A DNA stretch of 64,000 nucleotides from Staphylotrichum longicolle (Eukaryota; Ascomycota; Sordariomycetes; Sordariales; Chaetomiaceae): positions 2,046,001 through 2,110,000 of the forward strand of contig JAHCVI010000004.1 in assembly GCA_019096155.1 (NCBI GenBank). The letters run 5' to 3'. A model generated the notes under the pieces. It was given only the letters and a program-made list of their open reading frames with translations. It did not search any database and was not told the DNA's origin. The position numbers and the translations under genes were made by a program. Of the stretch, positions 1-10,408 are shown one piece after another (position 1 is the stretch's first letter; each line of letters starts with the position of its first letter).

Positions 1-2816
1 TGGGAGAGAATGGGACGATGAAGGTGTCTGTGTGCTATGATGGCCGCTTGGTGGATGGCATGCAGGTGGAGACCATGGTGGCTCAGTTCGTCCGCGTTCT
101 GACTCAGCTGAACGGGGGCAAGAAGAAGCTAGTGAAGGATATTGAGGTGGAAGCTGAGCTCAGCGAGGGACTTGGTGGTGCTAATGCAGGCTTGAGGCCT
201 GACGTGTTGGGCGTGCTTCACGATGAGATTGAGGATTTGTTGGAGGAGATCTCCTCGCAGGAGCTGAGCAAGTCTGGCACGTCTTGCTCTGAGGGGACGA
301 GGGGTTTGGGAGAGTTGGAGGAGGAGATGAAAAAGCTTTGGTCCAACATTCTGAGGGTCCAGCCTGAGGAGATTGCGTCCACCGACAACTTCTTCCAACT
401 GGGCGGCGACTCCATCAGCTCGATGCGGCTTGTCACTGCTGCTGAGCGCAAGAACATCAAGGTCACAGTCGCCGACATCTTCCAGCACCCGACACTGGAG
501 GAGTTGTGCGAGTTTGTGGCGCAGACCAACACCACGCAGGAGGAGACAGCCATCGCCGAACCAACTTTCTCTGACGACTACGACACGTTTGGGGTGGTTG
601 ATCATCTCGAGTTGGATCGAGATGATGTCGTTGAGACCGTGTGCAGGCAGCTTTCGGTCTTCCCTGGAGACGTCGAGGATGTCTACCCTGCCACCGACTA
701 TCAAGCCTGGGCCATCAGTCATGGGTTGATGAGGAGCCGAGGCAACACCAACTACTTCCTTTTCCGGCTTCATGGCGAGCTGGATACCTTCCGCCTAGAG
801 CAGGCCTGCCGAAAGATGGTTGCGTCCAACCCCATCCTCCGAACCCTCTTCACGACAATGCGTGGCCAGGTCATGCAAGTGGTCCTCAGGTCCTACCAGA
901 TCGAGTTCCTGCGCTACGGCAGTGAGCATTCTGCCGACGACAACTTCATCCGCTGGATTGTTGAACAGGACACCCAGCGGTCAGCTTACCTCACTCAGTC
1001 GATCGTCCGCTTCAAGCTGGTTTTACATGCCGACGGCCACTACGTGCTGATCATGCGCATGTCGCATGCTCAATACGATGGCATGAGCCTGCCTCTGCTC
1101 ATCCAGGATCTCGAGAAGTGTTACACTGGGCAGGAGCCCAAACAGCGACCTTCCTTTGGCAAGTTCATCCAAGGCGCTGCTTTCAGGGATGAGCAAGCCA
1201 TCAACTTTTGGGCCAACCTGCTTGACGGTTCGTCAATGACGGAAATCGTCGAGCACTCTGGACCCTCGCACAAACACAACGTCGACACCATTCGCACCCG
1301 TACACTCCCGCCAATTCCTGTCAACGTCGCGGGTATGTCCCAGGCAACACTTGTCAAGGCCGCCTGGGCGCTCGTGCTCGCCAAAATGTCTGGCCAACGG
1401 GACATTGTGTTTGGCAATCTCATTTTTGGTCGAAACTTACCCGTGTCCGGCATCGAGGACATTGCTGGACCATGCATCAACATCATTCCGGTGCGAGTCA
1501 AGGTGGATGCCATGGACAGCATCCACGACCTCCTCGCCTTGGTCCAAGAGCAGCAAATGGCGGCCATGCCTCACGAAAGCCTCGGGTTCCGCCGACTGAT
1601 CAAGAACTGTACCGACTGGCCCGACTGGACGAGATTCAGCTCCGTTGTTCAGCATCAACAACTCGGTCGCGACGGAGCTGAAGGTCAAGAATTCAAGTTG
1701 GCGGAGAATTTGAAGTGTGAGATGGGTGTTCTCGGACCCGCATACGACTCTGCCGACCTTTGGGTCCAGACAACACCACACACTGACTCGTTCAAGGTTG
1801 AGATTGGCTCATGCAGCTCGGTGGTGCAACCCGCAGTTGCCGAGATGCTCCTCGACAAGCTTTGTGCCACACTCAGCATTTTCTCGGCTATTTCAGTCAA
1901 CAACAGCCCGCATCTGTGGGAGCTCCTTGCCAGGGACGGAGCACCCGTGATCCCCATCAAGTCTTCCATCGTCGACCAGGTGTGGAGCAAGGTACTTCCC
2001 GACGCGGATACCATCAAATGGGACACCCCTTACTTCGAGATCTGGGGCGACGAGATTGCCCCGGTCCGCTTCCTCGAAGAATACGCCGAGCATGGCCTCC
2101 ACTTCGACATGGAGGACATCCTGGAAAACCCAACCAAACAAGCGCAAATGATGCTCACGTCACGCATCCAATCCGACAAGAACCGCAGCCGCAGCCCTCG
2201 ACCGGCCCCAGCCCCCAAGCCCCGGTCATCCACGCTCGACTTGCCGCAAAGCGCTACCACAACCACCAACACCCGCGGCTTCTGGATGCTCGACTCATCA
2301 TCCAGCTCCAAAAAGACAAGCCGCGCCAGCAGCAGCAGCAGGGGCAGCTCCATCCTCGGCTCCCCCCTTGTGGCGTCTCCCAGAATGGGCGTCGCGATGG
2401 GCGTGCTGCCTCCGCGGAGGAAGAGCACCATGCCAATCTCCATGGCACCAGGACGGAGAGCCACCGCCACTGCCCCTTACCCATCATCAGCGACGCCGAC
2501 GACAACAGGCTCGGGCTTCAGCCTCAGCTCGGCGTCGTCGTCGGCAGGAGGCCCCGTGTCAGCGACGACACGGGCGTGGGCGGAGAGGAACAAGTCGAGC
2601 GCGTGTCTGAGCCCGCCGCCGACGCCGGGGTCGAGTACGGGGTCGGTGACGAGCCCGAGGCAGAGTGCCTTGAGACCGTTCAAGTTGCCTGAGTATGCTC
2701 AGGCGGCCGGGGGGAGCGGGGGTGAAGGGGAGAGGCCGAGGCTGGCGAGGAAGAAGGTGAAGTCGTTTCCAGTTGGGTTTGGGGCTGGAGTGCCGGTTGG
2801 GGGTGGACGGTGGTGA
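1..2816 (+). CDS. Nonribosomal peptide synthetase, C-terminal part (5' truncated by window edge)
   Basis: The frame is open to the window edge, so the gene begins upstream. Residues are counted from the Met at base 18. Residues 1-31 resemble the end of a condensation domain. A carrier domain follows, with the phosphopantetheine site LGGDS (Ser132). A terminal condensation domain occupies about residues 215-640; its active-site motif is SHAQYDG (His350, Asp354), with Ser at the first His as is common in fungal terminal C domains. Residues about 655-710 look like a second carrier domain, but the attachment Ser is replaced: IWGDEI, Glu679. The last 210 residues are a Ser/Pro/Thr-rich, probably disordered tail. 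No intron is seen. Known family role: terminal C domains in fungal NRPSs commonly release or cyclise the peptide. The product cannot be inferred because no adenylation domain is in view. Confidence 0.9.
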   Translation, partial: GENGTMKVSVCYDGRLVDGMQVETMVAQFVRVLTQLNGGKKKLVKDIEVEAELSEGLGGANAGLRPDVLGVLHDEIEDLLEEISSQELSKSGTSCSEGTRGLGELEEEMKKLWSNILRVQPEEIASTDNFFQLGGDSISSMRLVTAAERKNIKVTVADIFQHPTLEELCEFVAQTNTTQEETAIAEPTFSDDYDTFGVVDHLELDRDDVVETVCRQLSVFPGDVEDVYPATDYQAWAISHGLMRSRGNTNYFLFRLHGELDTFRLEQACRKMVASNPILRTLFTTMRGQVMQVVLRSYQIEFLRYGSEHSADDNFIRWIVEQDTQRSAYLTQSIVRFKLVLHADGHYVLIMRMSHAQYDGMSLPLLIQDLEKCYTGQEPKQRPSFGKFIQGAAFRDEQAINFWANLLDGSSMTEIVEHSGPSHKHNVDTIRTRTLPPIPVNVAGMSQATLVKAAWALVLAKMSGQRDIVFGNLIFGRNLPVSGIEDIAGPCINIIPVRVKVDAMDSIHDLLALVQEQQMAAMPHESLGFRRLIKNCTDWPDWTRFSSVVQHQQLGRDGAEGQEFKLAENLKCEMGVLGPAYDSADLWVQTTPHTDSFKVEIGSCSSVVQPAVAEMLLDKLCATLSIFSAISVNNSPHLWELLARDGAPVIPIKSSIVDQVWSKVLPDADTIKWDTPYFEIWGDEIAPVRFLEEYAEHGLHFDMEDILENPTKQAQMMLTSRIQSDKNRSRSPRPAPAPKPRSSTLDLPQSATTTTNTRGFWMLDSSSSSKKTSRASSSSRGSSILGSPLVASPRMGVAMGVLPPRRKSTMPISMAPGRRATATAPYPSSATPTTTGSGFSLSSASSSAGGPVSATTRAWAERNKSSACLSPPPTPGSSTGSVTSPRQSALRPFKLPEYAQAAGGSGGEGERPRLARKKVKSFPVGFGAGVPVGGGRW

Positions 2817-3803
2817 TGTACAGTGACAGAGGTATGAGATGAGCGGGTGCATTTTTGTTTGGGTCCTTTTCCATTTGTCATTTTTGGGAGTTGGGGTGGG
2901 CATTTGTGATTCTGTTACCCCTTTTTTTTGGAGTCGTGGGTGATTGGCAGGCGGTGGTTTTTGGTTTTGGCGTTTCGGTTCCATGTTTGTCGATGTGCAG
3001 TATTGCTTTGACAGTTTTATATTTTCCCGCTGCAGAGAGCGTACTTATTGAGGTTTCCACCGTATTCTTCTGTCGAGTTCATGCATTTTGTGTTGCTGCG
3101 AACTAGCAAGACTGGGTGTGCTCTGCATGAAGGTGTGGTGCTCTGTTCCTCAACTGCATTTCGCTTCTTACCATCCCAGCTGCGCTCGGTTTCCAATTAT
3201 TAAGCCATGGTTCTCGATGATACAGAGGACTGCGACTCATCTTTACGCCATGCACGTCACTGTGGTGGTAAAAAAAGTCAAGCCTATATTCCAATTCCGC
3301 TGCACAGTCTTACAGCTGAGGCCAGACAATGGACACCAAACTTTAACGCAGTTGGGTACATACAAGCAAAGCAAAACACAAAATGGGTGGGACCCCCGGT
3401 TGTCCTTCGAGCTGAAAGTCACGCTCGTCGGTGCTGAATAAAACCAACAACCCTTCAGGCTTTGCGACCTCCCGAAGGTGCTGAGCGAGGGGGGTGGCAG
3501 AGATTGGGAAGGAGAATGAGAAGGCAGAATCCCGGGCTTCTTCTCAAAGAGGGGAGAAGAAGAACAGTCTCGGCTCATTGGCCGCGGGTCCGGGCAGACT
3601 TCTGCTCATTGGCGTTTTCCCCCTCTTCGGGCGGTGGCGCAGCCTGTCGGCCACCGTCGCCAACATGTCGGTCTTGCTGGAGCCAAGAATCTGTCCAACC
3701 CCCTTTCCGCTGTTCGTCAAAAGGTCGGTTCAGACAATCCTTTCACCATTGGCAACTTTCACAGCTTGAGCTTGGAGCCGACCTCTCTGGCCTCACAGAA
3801 AAC
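2817..3803. other. Intergenic, no gene seen
   Basis: This holds the NRPS 3' region and presumably the promoter of the HET gene. The HET reading frame is open from base 3462, but the first convincing Met is at 3804. No RNA gene or repeat was recognised. Confidence 0.6.
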
Positions 3804-5505
3804 ATGAGTCGATGGCATCGAGCCTCGTGCAGGCGACCCGACGTCTACTTCGTCGGCGGCGTCCCATTCTGCTCGGCATGCGACGCATCCCCAGACCACC
3901 ACAGCATCGACCCTGACGCGAGTCCCGGGATCCCGCCCGCACCTGAATTGCCAACCGGCGGTCTACGAAACCTGTCCTGGCCCCTATCTGTAAGATATTG
4001 GAACGATGCGGACTACGACTCTACCAGTGGCGAAAACCTCACTGCTGCCTCGAATCCCGCTGTGTCGTCGCTTGCCGTGCCCGCGGTGGCCCAGTCGGCG
4101 TCTCATGGAGTGTATGCGCCACTTGAACAGACGAACCACGTGCGACTTCTCCAATTGTCAAAGGGCAACTTCGATGATCCAATTCATGGCACTCTCATTA
4201 TCTCGTCGCTCGATGACGGGCCCAACTTTGAAGCCCTCTCATATGCTTGGGCCGACGAGACCGGGGACGACTCGCGCCGCAAGATCATCTTTCTGGATCG
4301 GTCATGGAACACGTTCAAGGTCACTGCAAACTGCTTCGCAGCCCTTCGGCGGATGCGCAACGCAAAGAAAGACATCCTGGTTTGGGTGGACGCGGTGTGC
4401 ATAGACCAGGGAAACCACGCCGAACGAAACCACCAGGTCGGTCTGATGGCCAGGATCTACTCGTCCGCCCGCGAGTTGTTTGTGTATCTCGGAGAAGGGG
4501 ACAAGGAACTGGAAGCGGCGCTGCTCAACCTTACTTGGTCCAAGCAAGCCAAATCAATCGATCCGGAGCTCATCCGAAGGTTGTTCCAGTGTCGATACTT
4601 CTCCCGAATGTGGATCATCCAAGAGGTCGCCAACGCGATGACGGCTAACATTCACTACGGAGCCAGCAGCATCAGATGGGCCATCCTGAGCGAGAACCGA
4701 CTGCTGCCCATCCTCGGCGATGACGTTGTGCAGTCCATCCCGAGGTGGGTCACGACCATCTACAACCAGCCCAAGTACAGCGTTGCCGACCTGCCTCATC
4801 TTCTGCTCAACACGGCCCACTCTGAAGCCGCCGATACCAGAGACCATGTCTTTGCCCTGTTCGGCTTGCTAAGGGACGCGGCAGACCACGTTCTCACAGC
4901 GGACTATGCGCTTGCGAACCCCCATGGTCTTTACGGGCATTGCCGCGTTCGTTCTTATGAATCTAGGCCACCTCTGGACACTCGACTTTGCGATCGGCAC
5001 CAACACCGAACAGTTGCCCACTTGGGTCCCCGACTGGCGGGCTGTGCAACGAGGCCCGAAAATTGTTGAACGCAGCGCCGTATATGGGCAAGAGGCTGCC
5101 AACGGCGGTTCAGAGGCAGATGTTTCGCCTTGTCTTGGTTCACCGGATGGAGACATCAAGCTCGGTGTCAGGATTCTGAAGTCGGGACGCCTGATTATCC
5201 CCGTCGCCACTCTGATGACTGCTGACGATTTCCCGCTCTATTGGGCTCGCTCGGCTCAAGATCCCCCACTTGCCTGGAACTTTGGCCAGTTCCAGTTTTC
5301 TGTGGCGGGCATTCAGGGCGTGCCGCCTGGCAAGATTGTCATCTTTCCACAAACCCACAACCTCTTCTCCCTCGAAACAGAGCACGTCCATCCATCACGG
5401 TATAAGATTCGGGGCGCTTGTCAGTTTCTGTGCCCTCGAGATTCAGTCCTTGACTCGGAAGACGGTTCCAAGTCGCCCTGGGAACATGAGAGGCCGATTC
5501 ACGTA

Positions 5506-5548
5506 ACGTACTTTATAAGCGAGCGACGCATATAAGCGAGCGACGCAC
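5506..5548 (+). repeat. Left terminal inverted repeat of the Pot2-like element
   Basis: It is 43 bp: an 8-base outer end, two direct copies of a 17-mer (5514-5530 and 5531-5547), and a final C. It is identical to the reverse complement of 7313-7355. The tandem 17-mers are good candidates for transposase binding sites (inference). Confidence 0.95.
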
Positions 5549-5604
5549 TGTCCACCTCGACGCGTCTCCTCTACATATTCTACTAAATCCTATCACAACA
5601 AACA

Positions 5605-7266
5605 ATGCGCAGCCCTTCAAAAGAAGCCAGGCTTCTTTTGGCCTTTGAAGCCATCCAAAACAATAATAAACTAAGCATTCGAGCGGCAGCCAAGCTCTAC
5701 AACGTGCCCGAAGCAACGCTTCGCCATCGACGCGCTGGCCGGCTTCCTCGACGCGACATTGCACTAATTCGAAGAAGCTCACCCAATCCGAAGAGGAGGC
5801 TATTGTTCAATACATCTTGAGCTAGATGCACGATCATTTCCACCAAGGCTACGTGGTGTAGAAGATATGCCAACCATCTATTACGCGTACGGGATACGCC
5901 CCTGTCGGCAAGCTCTGGGCATACAACTTCGTCAGACGCAAGGAAAAGCTCCGGACGCGATGGACACGTCGGTACGACTACCAGAGGGCCAAGTGCGAGA
6001 TCCAAAGGTTATTGGCGAGTGGTTTACCCTCGTACGAAACGTCAAGGCGAAGTATGGTATCGTGGACGACGATATCTACAACTTCGACGAGACTGGGTTC
6101 ATGATGGGCATCATCTTTGCGGGTATGGTGGTCACGACTCGGACGGCCGTGGCAAAGCAAAACTAGCCCAGCCTGGCAACCGCGAATGGGCAACGGTTAT
6201 CCAGGGAGTCAATGCCCTCGGCTGGGCTATCCCTCCGTTCATCATCTTAGCCGCACAGTACCACCTCGCCAACTGGTATACCGAGTGCGACCTCCCGGCT
6301 GACTGGCGCATCGCAACCACCGACAATGGCTGGACCACCAATGCGGTAGGCCTAGATTGGATCAAGCACTTCGACTTCCATACAGCACCTCGTACGAAAG
6401 GCAAATACCGGTTGTTGATCCTCGACGGCCACGAGAGCCACCACTCGACCGAATTCGAGCTCTATTGTCAGCAGAACAACATCATCACGCTCTGCATGCC
6501 TCCGCATTCCTCCCACCTCCTCCAGCCACTCGATGTTGGCTGCTTTGGACCGCTGAAGCGGGCGTACGGTCGCCAGGTTGAGGACTTGATGCGGATGCAT
6601 ATCAACCACGTCAGCAAGCTCGAGTTTCTCTGTTCTTTCCGCGAGGCCTTCTTTGCCTCTATCACTGAGAGGAATATCCAGGGCGGCTTCGCAGGGGCTG
6701 GCCTTGTGCCGTACGATCCAGAGAGGGTGCTTTCTAAGCTGGATATCAAGCTTCGTACGCCAACACCTCCGACCTCACGGCTGGCACTGCCCCTTGGGTC
6801 TTCCAGACACCCCACAACCCCGAGAAGCCGACTCGCAGTCAACGCTCATCAAGACTCGCATTACCAACCATCAAAACAGCTCCCCGACTTCGATGTTAGC
6901 TGCTGTAGACCAGCTTGCCAAAGGCACGATGGCTGTAATGCACCAAGTGACCCTCTTACAGGCAGAGGTCTCTTCGCTCCGCAAGGCCAACGAGGCACTA
7001 AGCAAGCGCCGGAGAGCCAAAAAAACACGTGTACGGCTTGGGGGATCACTTGCTGTACAGGATGCATACGGTCTACTAGATCAGAAGGCTAGAGGTGAAG
7101 AGGGGGTGCAAGAAACGCAGCCGGGCGGTAGTGGTATAGGGGGGTTCGTACGAAGGTTCGGTGCTGTAGTGTGTGCGGCAAGCCTGGCCATAATGCCCGC
7201 ACTTGCCAGGAGGCTACAGAATCATCTGATTCAGCTATTTCTGATGAAATTATAGTTGGTTCCTAG
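5605..7266 (+). pseudogene. Pogo/Fot1-type transposase, multiply frameshifted
   Basis: An N-terminal helix-turn-helix region (SIRAAAKLYNVPEATLRHR) starts at 5605. The DDE superfamily motifs are present but lie in different frames: NFDETGF (Asp codon 6086), LDGHESH (Asp codon 6424) and QPLDVGCFGPLK (Asp codon 6532), that is, a DD36D arrangement. A C-terminal coiled-coil-like stretch (VTLLQAEVSSLRKANEALS) and a CCHC zinc knuckle (CSVCGKPGHNARTC, about 7165-7206) follow. Following the family-like sequence requires at least eight frame changes between 5605 and 7266. Several look like loss of a single base; one falls in a CCCC run. In-frame stops from C-to-T changes are not prominent, so repeat-induced point mutation is not the main cause. 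No intact transposase can be read. Confidence 0.9.
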
Positions 7267-7312
7267 TCTTGTTGTATTGTAATTGAGGATAGTATTTGTT
7301 GAGTAGTGGGGA

Positions 7313-7355
7313 GTGCGTCGCTCGCTTATATGCGTCGCTCGCTTATAAAGTACGT
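7313..7355 (-). repeat. Right terminal inverted repeat of the Pot2-like element
   Basis: It is 43 bp and a perfect inverse match to the left end, with the 17-mers at 7314-7330 and 7331-7347. The duplicated TA target follows at 7356-7357. Confidence 0.95.
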
Positions 7356-8302
7356 TATTGGATGTTCTGCGCAGTTTCTGCAAACGGCGGCTCCGTTCAG
7401 AGGCACATAATCTTCCCAGGCTGGCGAAATTTCACCGCCTCATCCGCGACAAGCTCGGCCTTGAGGGCTACCCTAACGGTTTTGTTTCGCTGCCTTCCTG
7501 GAATACAGAATCAATTCCGGAAGAGGCTTTTATGGCCGTCGTCCACATGTACCTCGAGGGAATACCCTGGAACCCTGACACCATAGAGGCAATATCATCG
7601 GTGAAGGCGACAACAGATATGATGTTGTTGTTCGAGTGCCTGCACCAGTGGGAAACGGAAGCGTCTTGGAGCGATATTGCAGTGGCCTACGAAATCGCAG
7701 AGATGTGCAGGAAGTGGCTCCGAGTCATGGCCGAACTGTTGGGGTTGCCCGAGGTGCGCAGGTTTTCTCACCTTAATTACCTCTCACTCGAAGAGTGGAA
7801 CTCGATAAAATTGGAACGGGAACGGGCACAGAAACGGCCACGGGATCGGGAACGGGAACGACGACTGCTGCCGCGCTGGGCTGGCGCCACTTGTGCGCTT
7901 GTAAAGAAACTAACTGACCCAACAACAAACAAGTTCTACCAAGACGCATGTCTGCGGGTCCGTGTGAAGGAACTTGTGCTCGTCTTTTTACCGACCGACC
8001 AACCGGACGAACGATCCATGGTTGGGATGGCAGAAGACGCGTTAGAGACGTTGGTTCAGGCCGCGCTGGACGAAGGTAGCGACCCCTCAGAGAACCTACC
8101 GACGAAGGCACGGGCGAGTGATCAGGACGATGGCACATGTGTTTGGGATTACAGTTCTTGTGAGGCGTTTATGAAGATGTTGACGTCAATCGATGAGGGT
8201 TCGGGCGCAGCGCACTATCACAAGACCACCTTTTCGATGTGTGCATTTTTGAGGGCACTGCTGCCTCAGAAGAGAACTTGGGAGGAGCTTTGTATTTGTT
8301 GA

Positions 8303-9432
8303 TTAGGTAACGCCATCAATTTCTAGTCGGATTATGGGAGTGGACTCGAACATGTCACCATTGTGCTCAAGGGGATGGTTTAAGAAAGCTGGTGGTCGCC
8401 GTGTACCTTAGCTCGCTCGGTTTGGGAAAGCTCGAGGTTCAGAGGGCGAGGCTCAAAGGGGAAGACTCAGAGTAAGAGGATCAACTGCGGGACTAAAAAT
8501 GGTCCAATGTCTAATGGGCACGGGGAGGGTATCGGATACGTAGGCCCCGAGGGGAGTAATTGCTCATGACCCACAGCCGTGGTGGTGAATGGGGGCAGGG
8601 GAAATGGTCACCTTGAGCGCTTTCTCGCTTCGCAGCAATTCACTAGCTTCTATAACAGGTATCTCAGTGTCTATGGTGGCTTGATATAACAGCATTATTT
8701 GAGGTTTACGCGTCATCTTTTTCAATCGCTGTATTATGTTGAAGATAGGCGACATGAAACACGAAAGCAAGAGGTTACTGTTTGCTGTCCGCGGGCACTA
8801 ACCAAGATTCGTCAAATTACCTGAACACATGAGGGCAGCGTCACCCCGACGCATGTTTTGCCATGAGAGACTGCCAGGGCGGATCTCTTTTATTGGGACA
8901 GTGAGAAGAGATGGTGCTTGCGCAAGTGTCATAGCAGTGTAATACATCAGCAGTGGGTCACCTAGCTGACCACCTGACCTGTTGGCACCCTTATGATTTG
9001 ATCAGATGGAGCCCCCCGGCATTGTTCAGCGCTTCCTGCCCGATCAGTGTCTCCGCAGGAATTGGGGGCCCGAGATACAAGTCATGAGTCGTGTGAAGGA
9101 ACCCTCTAGTGACCGTCACGGGTACTGTGGACAAAGAATGAAAGGACGCAGGACAACCAGAGCTCCCTCAAGAAAGGAGTTTCCTCTCGTCACATCCTGT
9201 GCGGCCCTCCTACATGCCTACATAATAGACGAGGGCCGGGCACCAGGAAACGACCCACCCATTGGCACCCAACCGAGAACCTAATGCAGGCGGCTTCATA
9301 AGAACCAACAAACAAGCCAAGAAAGCGTCATTTTGGAACCCTCGAACGACAGAATTCAGGCTCTTCCCGTTCTCCAGCTTCCCGTTCTACCGCTTCCCGC
9401 ACCTTGACAACGCCGAGCAATCAGACGGCATC
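8303..9432. other. Intergenic, no gene seen
   Basis: Only short open frames without recognisable features occur here (for example 9006-9284). It lies between the 3' end of the interrupted HET gene and the methyltransferase. Confidence 0.6.
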
Positions 9433-10408
9433 ATGGTTTCTGAAGAGGTCGCAGCCCAAAGCAAGGGGATCGTCAATCTCTTTGCAGGTACTGAAGGCAT
9501 CTACCATCTGCCTCATCATTCGAGTGAGATAAAGCGCCTCCATCAACAGCACGCGTTTTTCTTTTCTTCGACAGGAGGGTTCTTGGTCACCATTCCCCTC
9601 CAGAGGTCACGGATCAAGGTTCTGGACAGCGGTGCTGCCGATGGTAAGAAGAGAGAAGACTCTGAGCTGCTAAACCCGCCCTCTGATCAAAGTCTTTCAT
9701 GTAGGAACGTGGCTCATGGACCTCCCACGGCTCTACCCAGAGCAAGAATGGTCTCTCCACGGCATCGACATTGGCTCGGCGCTCTTCCCGCCCAAGATTG
9801 GACCTTACGCCTCGCTCGATTTACGCGCCCATGATATCCGCTCTCCGATTCCGGAAGCCTGGTCCTGGTCGCAGAGCTTTGACCTAGTCCACCAACGGCT
9901 TCTGATTTGGGGCTTGCAGAAGCCCGACTGGCCTGTTGTTATCCGAAATCACGCATCGCTACTCAAGCCAGGCGGTTGGATCCAGCTTGTCGAGGGCGAG
10001 TGGGTTGACCATAGCCGCCCTGTTGATGCAGAGAAATGCCCGCGGATTGCCAAGATGTTTGTGCTCATGGAATGGGTCTCGAACCTTGGAAACGATGTTT
10101 TTGTGGCGAACCACTTGGAGGACCTCCTGAAAGACGCCGGCTTTCAAGACGTGCAGAAGACGCAGTTTGACCTGGGATATGGCGCATCAGCAAAGGAGGA
10201 GCAGTGGAAGCGCCCCTCGGCTGAGAGTTGGATTGACCTATTCAAGGGATTGGGCACCAAAATGCCCGAGGGTGGTATCCCAGGTGTGGCGCGAGATATT
10301 GAGGAGTTCAACCAGTTCCTGAACGAGCTGCCTGCAGAGGTCCTCAAGTGGGGGTATACACCCAAGCTGAACTTTGTCATCGGCCAGAAGCCCGAGGCTG
10401 GCCTTTAG
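9433..10408 (+). CDS. SAM-dependent class I methyltransferase (fungal secondary-metabolism type)
   Basis: There are two exons, 9433-9643 and 9705-10408. The 61-nt intron has a GTAAGA donor and TAG acceptor and joins a split Gly codon, giving 304 residues. After splicing, motif I reads VLDSGAADGTW, replacing the usual glycine-rich VLDxGxGxG loop. The acidic motif II region is LHGIDIG. A post-I region (SQSFDLVHQRLL) and LLKPGGWIQLVE (motif III) follow. These mark a Rossmann-fold methyltransferase of the kind common in fungal metabolite clusters. The substrate is unknown. It lies 6.6 kb from the NRPS end, separated by the HET gene, so membership of one cluster is possible but unproven. The Met at 9433 is the first in frame with the domain; an upstream exon cannot be excluded. 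Confidence 0.85.

Larger units (their letters stand above)
5506..7355 (+). mobile_element. Pot2-like (Fot1/pogo group, Tc1-mariner superfamily) DNA transposon, 1,850 bp
   Basis: The ends are perfect 43-bp inverted repeats (5506-5548 and 7313-7355), starting ACGTACTT. They are flanked by the TA target duplication of this superfamily (5504-5505 and 7356-7357). Each terminal repeat contains two tandem copies of the 17-mer TATAAGCGAGCGACGCA. Length, 43-bp TIRs and direct repeats within the TIRs match the published architecture of Pot2 from the rice blast fungus (1,857 bp, 43-bp TIRs). One transposase-like region lies inside in the plus orientation but is frameshifted, so this copy is probably non-autonomous. 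Confidence 0.95.
3804..8302 (+). pseudogene. HET-domain (heterokaryon incompatibility) protein gene, split by a transposon and frameshifted
   Basis: The start at 3804 begins a Cys-containing leader (CRRPD, then CSAC) typical of long HET proteins. HET-domain signatures follow: ALSYAWADE, VWVDAVCIDQ and MWIIQEV. At the CCCCC run 4919-4923 the frame changes by one base; homology-like sequence continues in the next frame (FTGIAAFVL, LPTWVPDW). At 5504-5505 a Pot2-like element is inserted at a TA inside a GTA Val codon. The C-terminal part resumes at 7358 and stops at 8302. Removing the element plus one TA copy rejoins the two parts exactly in frame. HET proteins trigger cell death when incompatible strains fuse. 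This allele cannot make the full protein while the insertion is present. The C5 frameshift may be a sequencing error, because similar homopolymer shifts occur elsewhere in the window. Confidence 0.88.

Noticed and set aside
1811..2692. 293-codon frame overlapping the NRPS on the same strand
   Set aside because: It is in an alternative frame of the Ser/Pro-rich NRPS tail, with no domain and biased composition.
5506..7355. Repeat-induced point mutation of the transposon
   Set aside because: Damage is by single-base indels. The element is not clearly AT-enriched or stop-rich, and its terminal repeats are identical.
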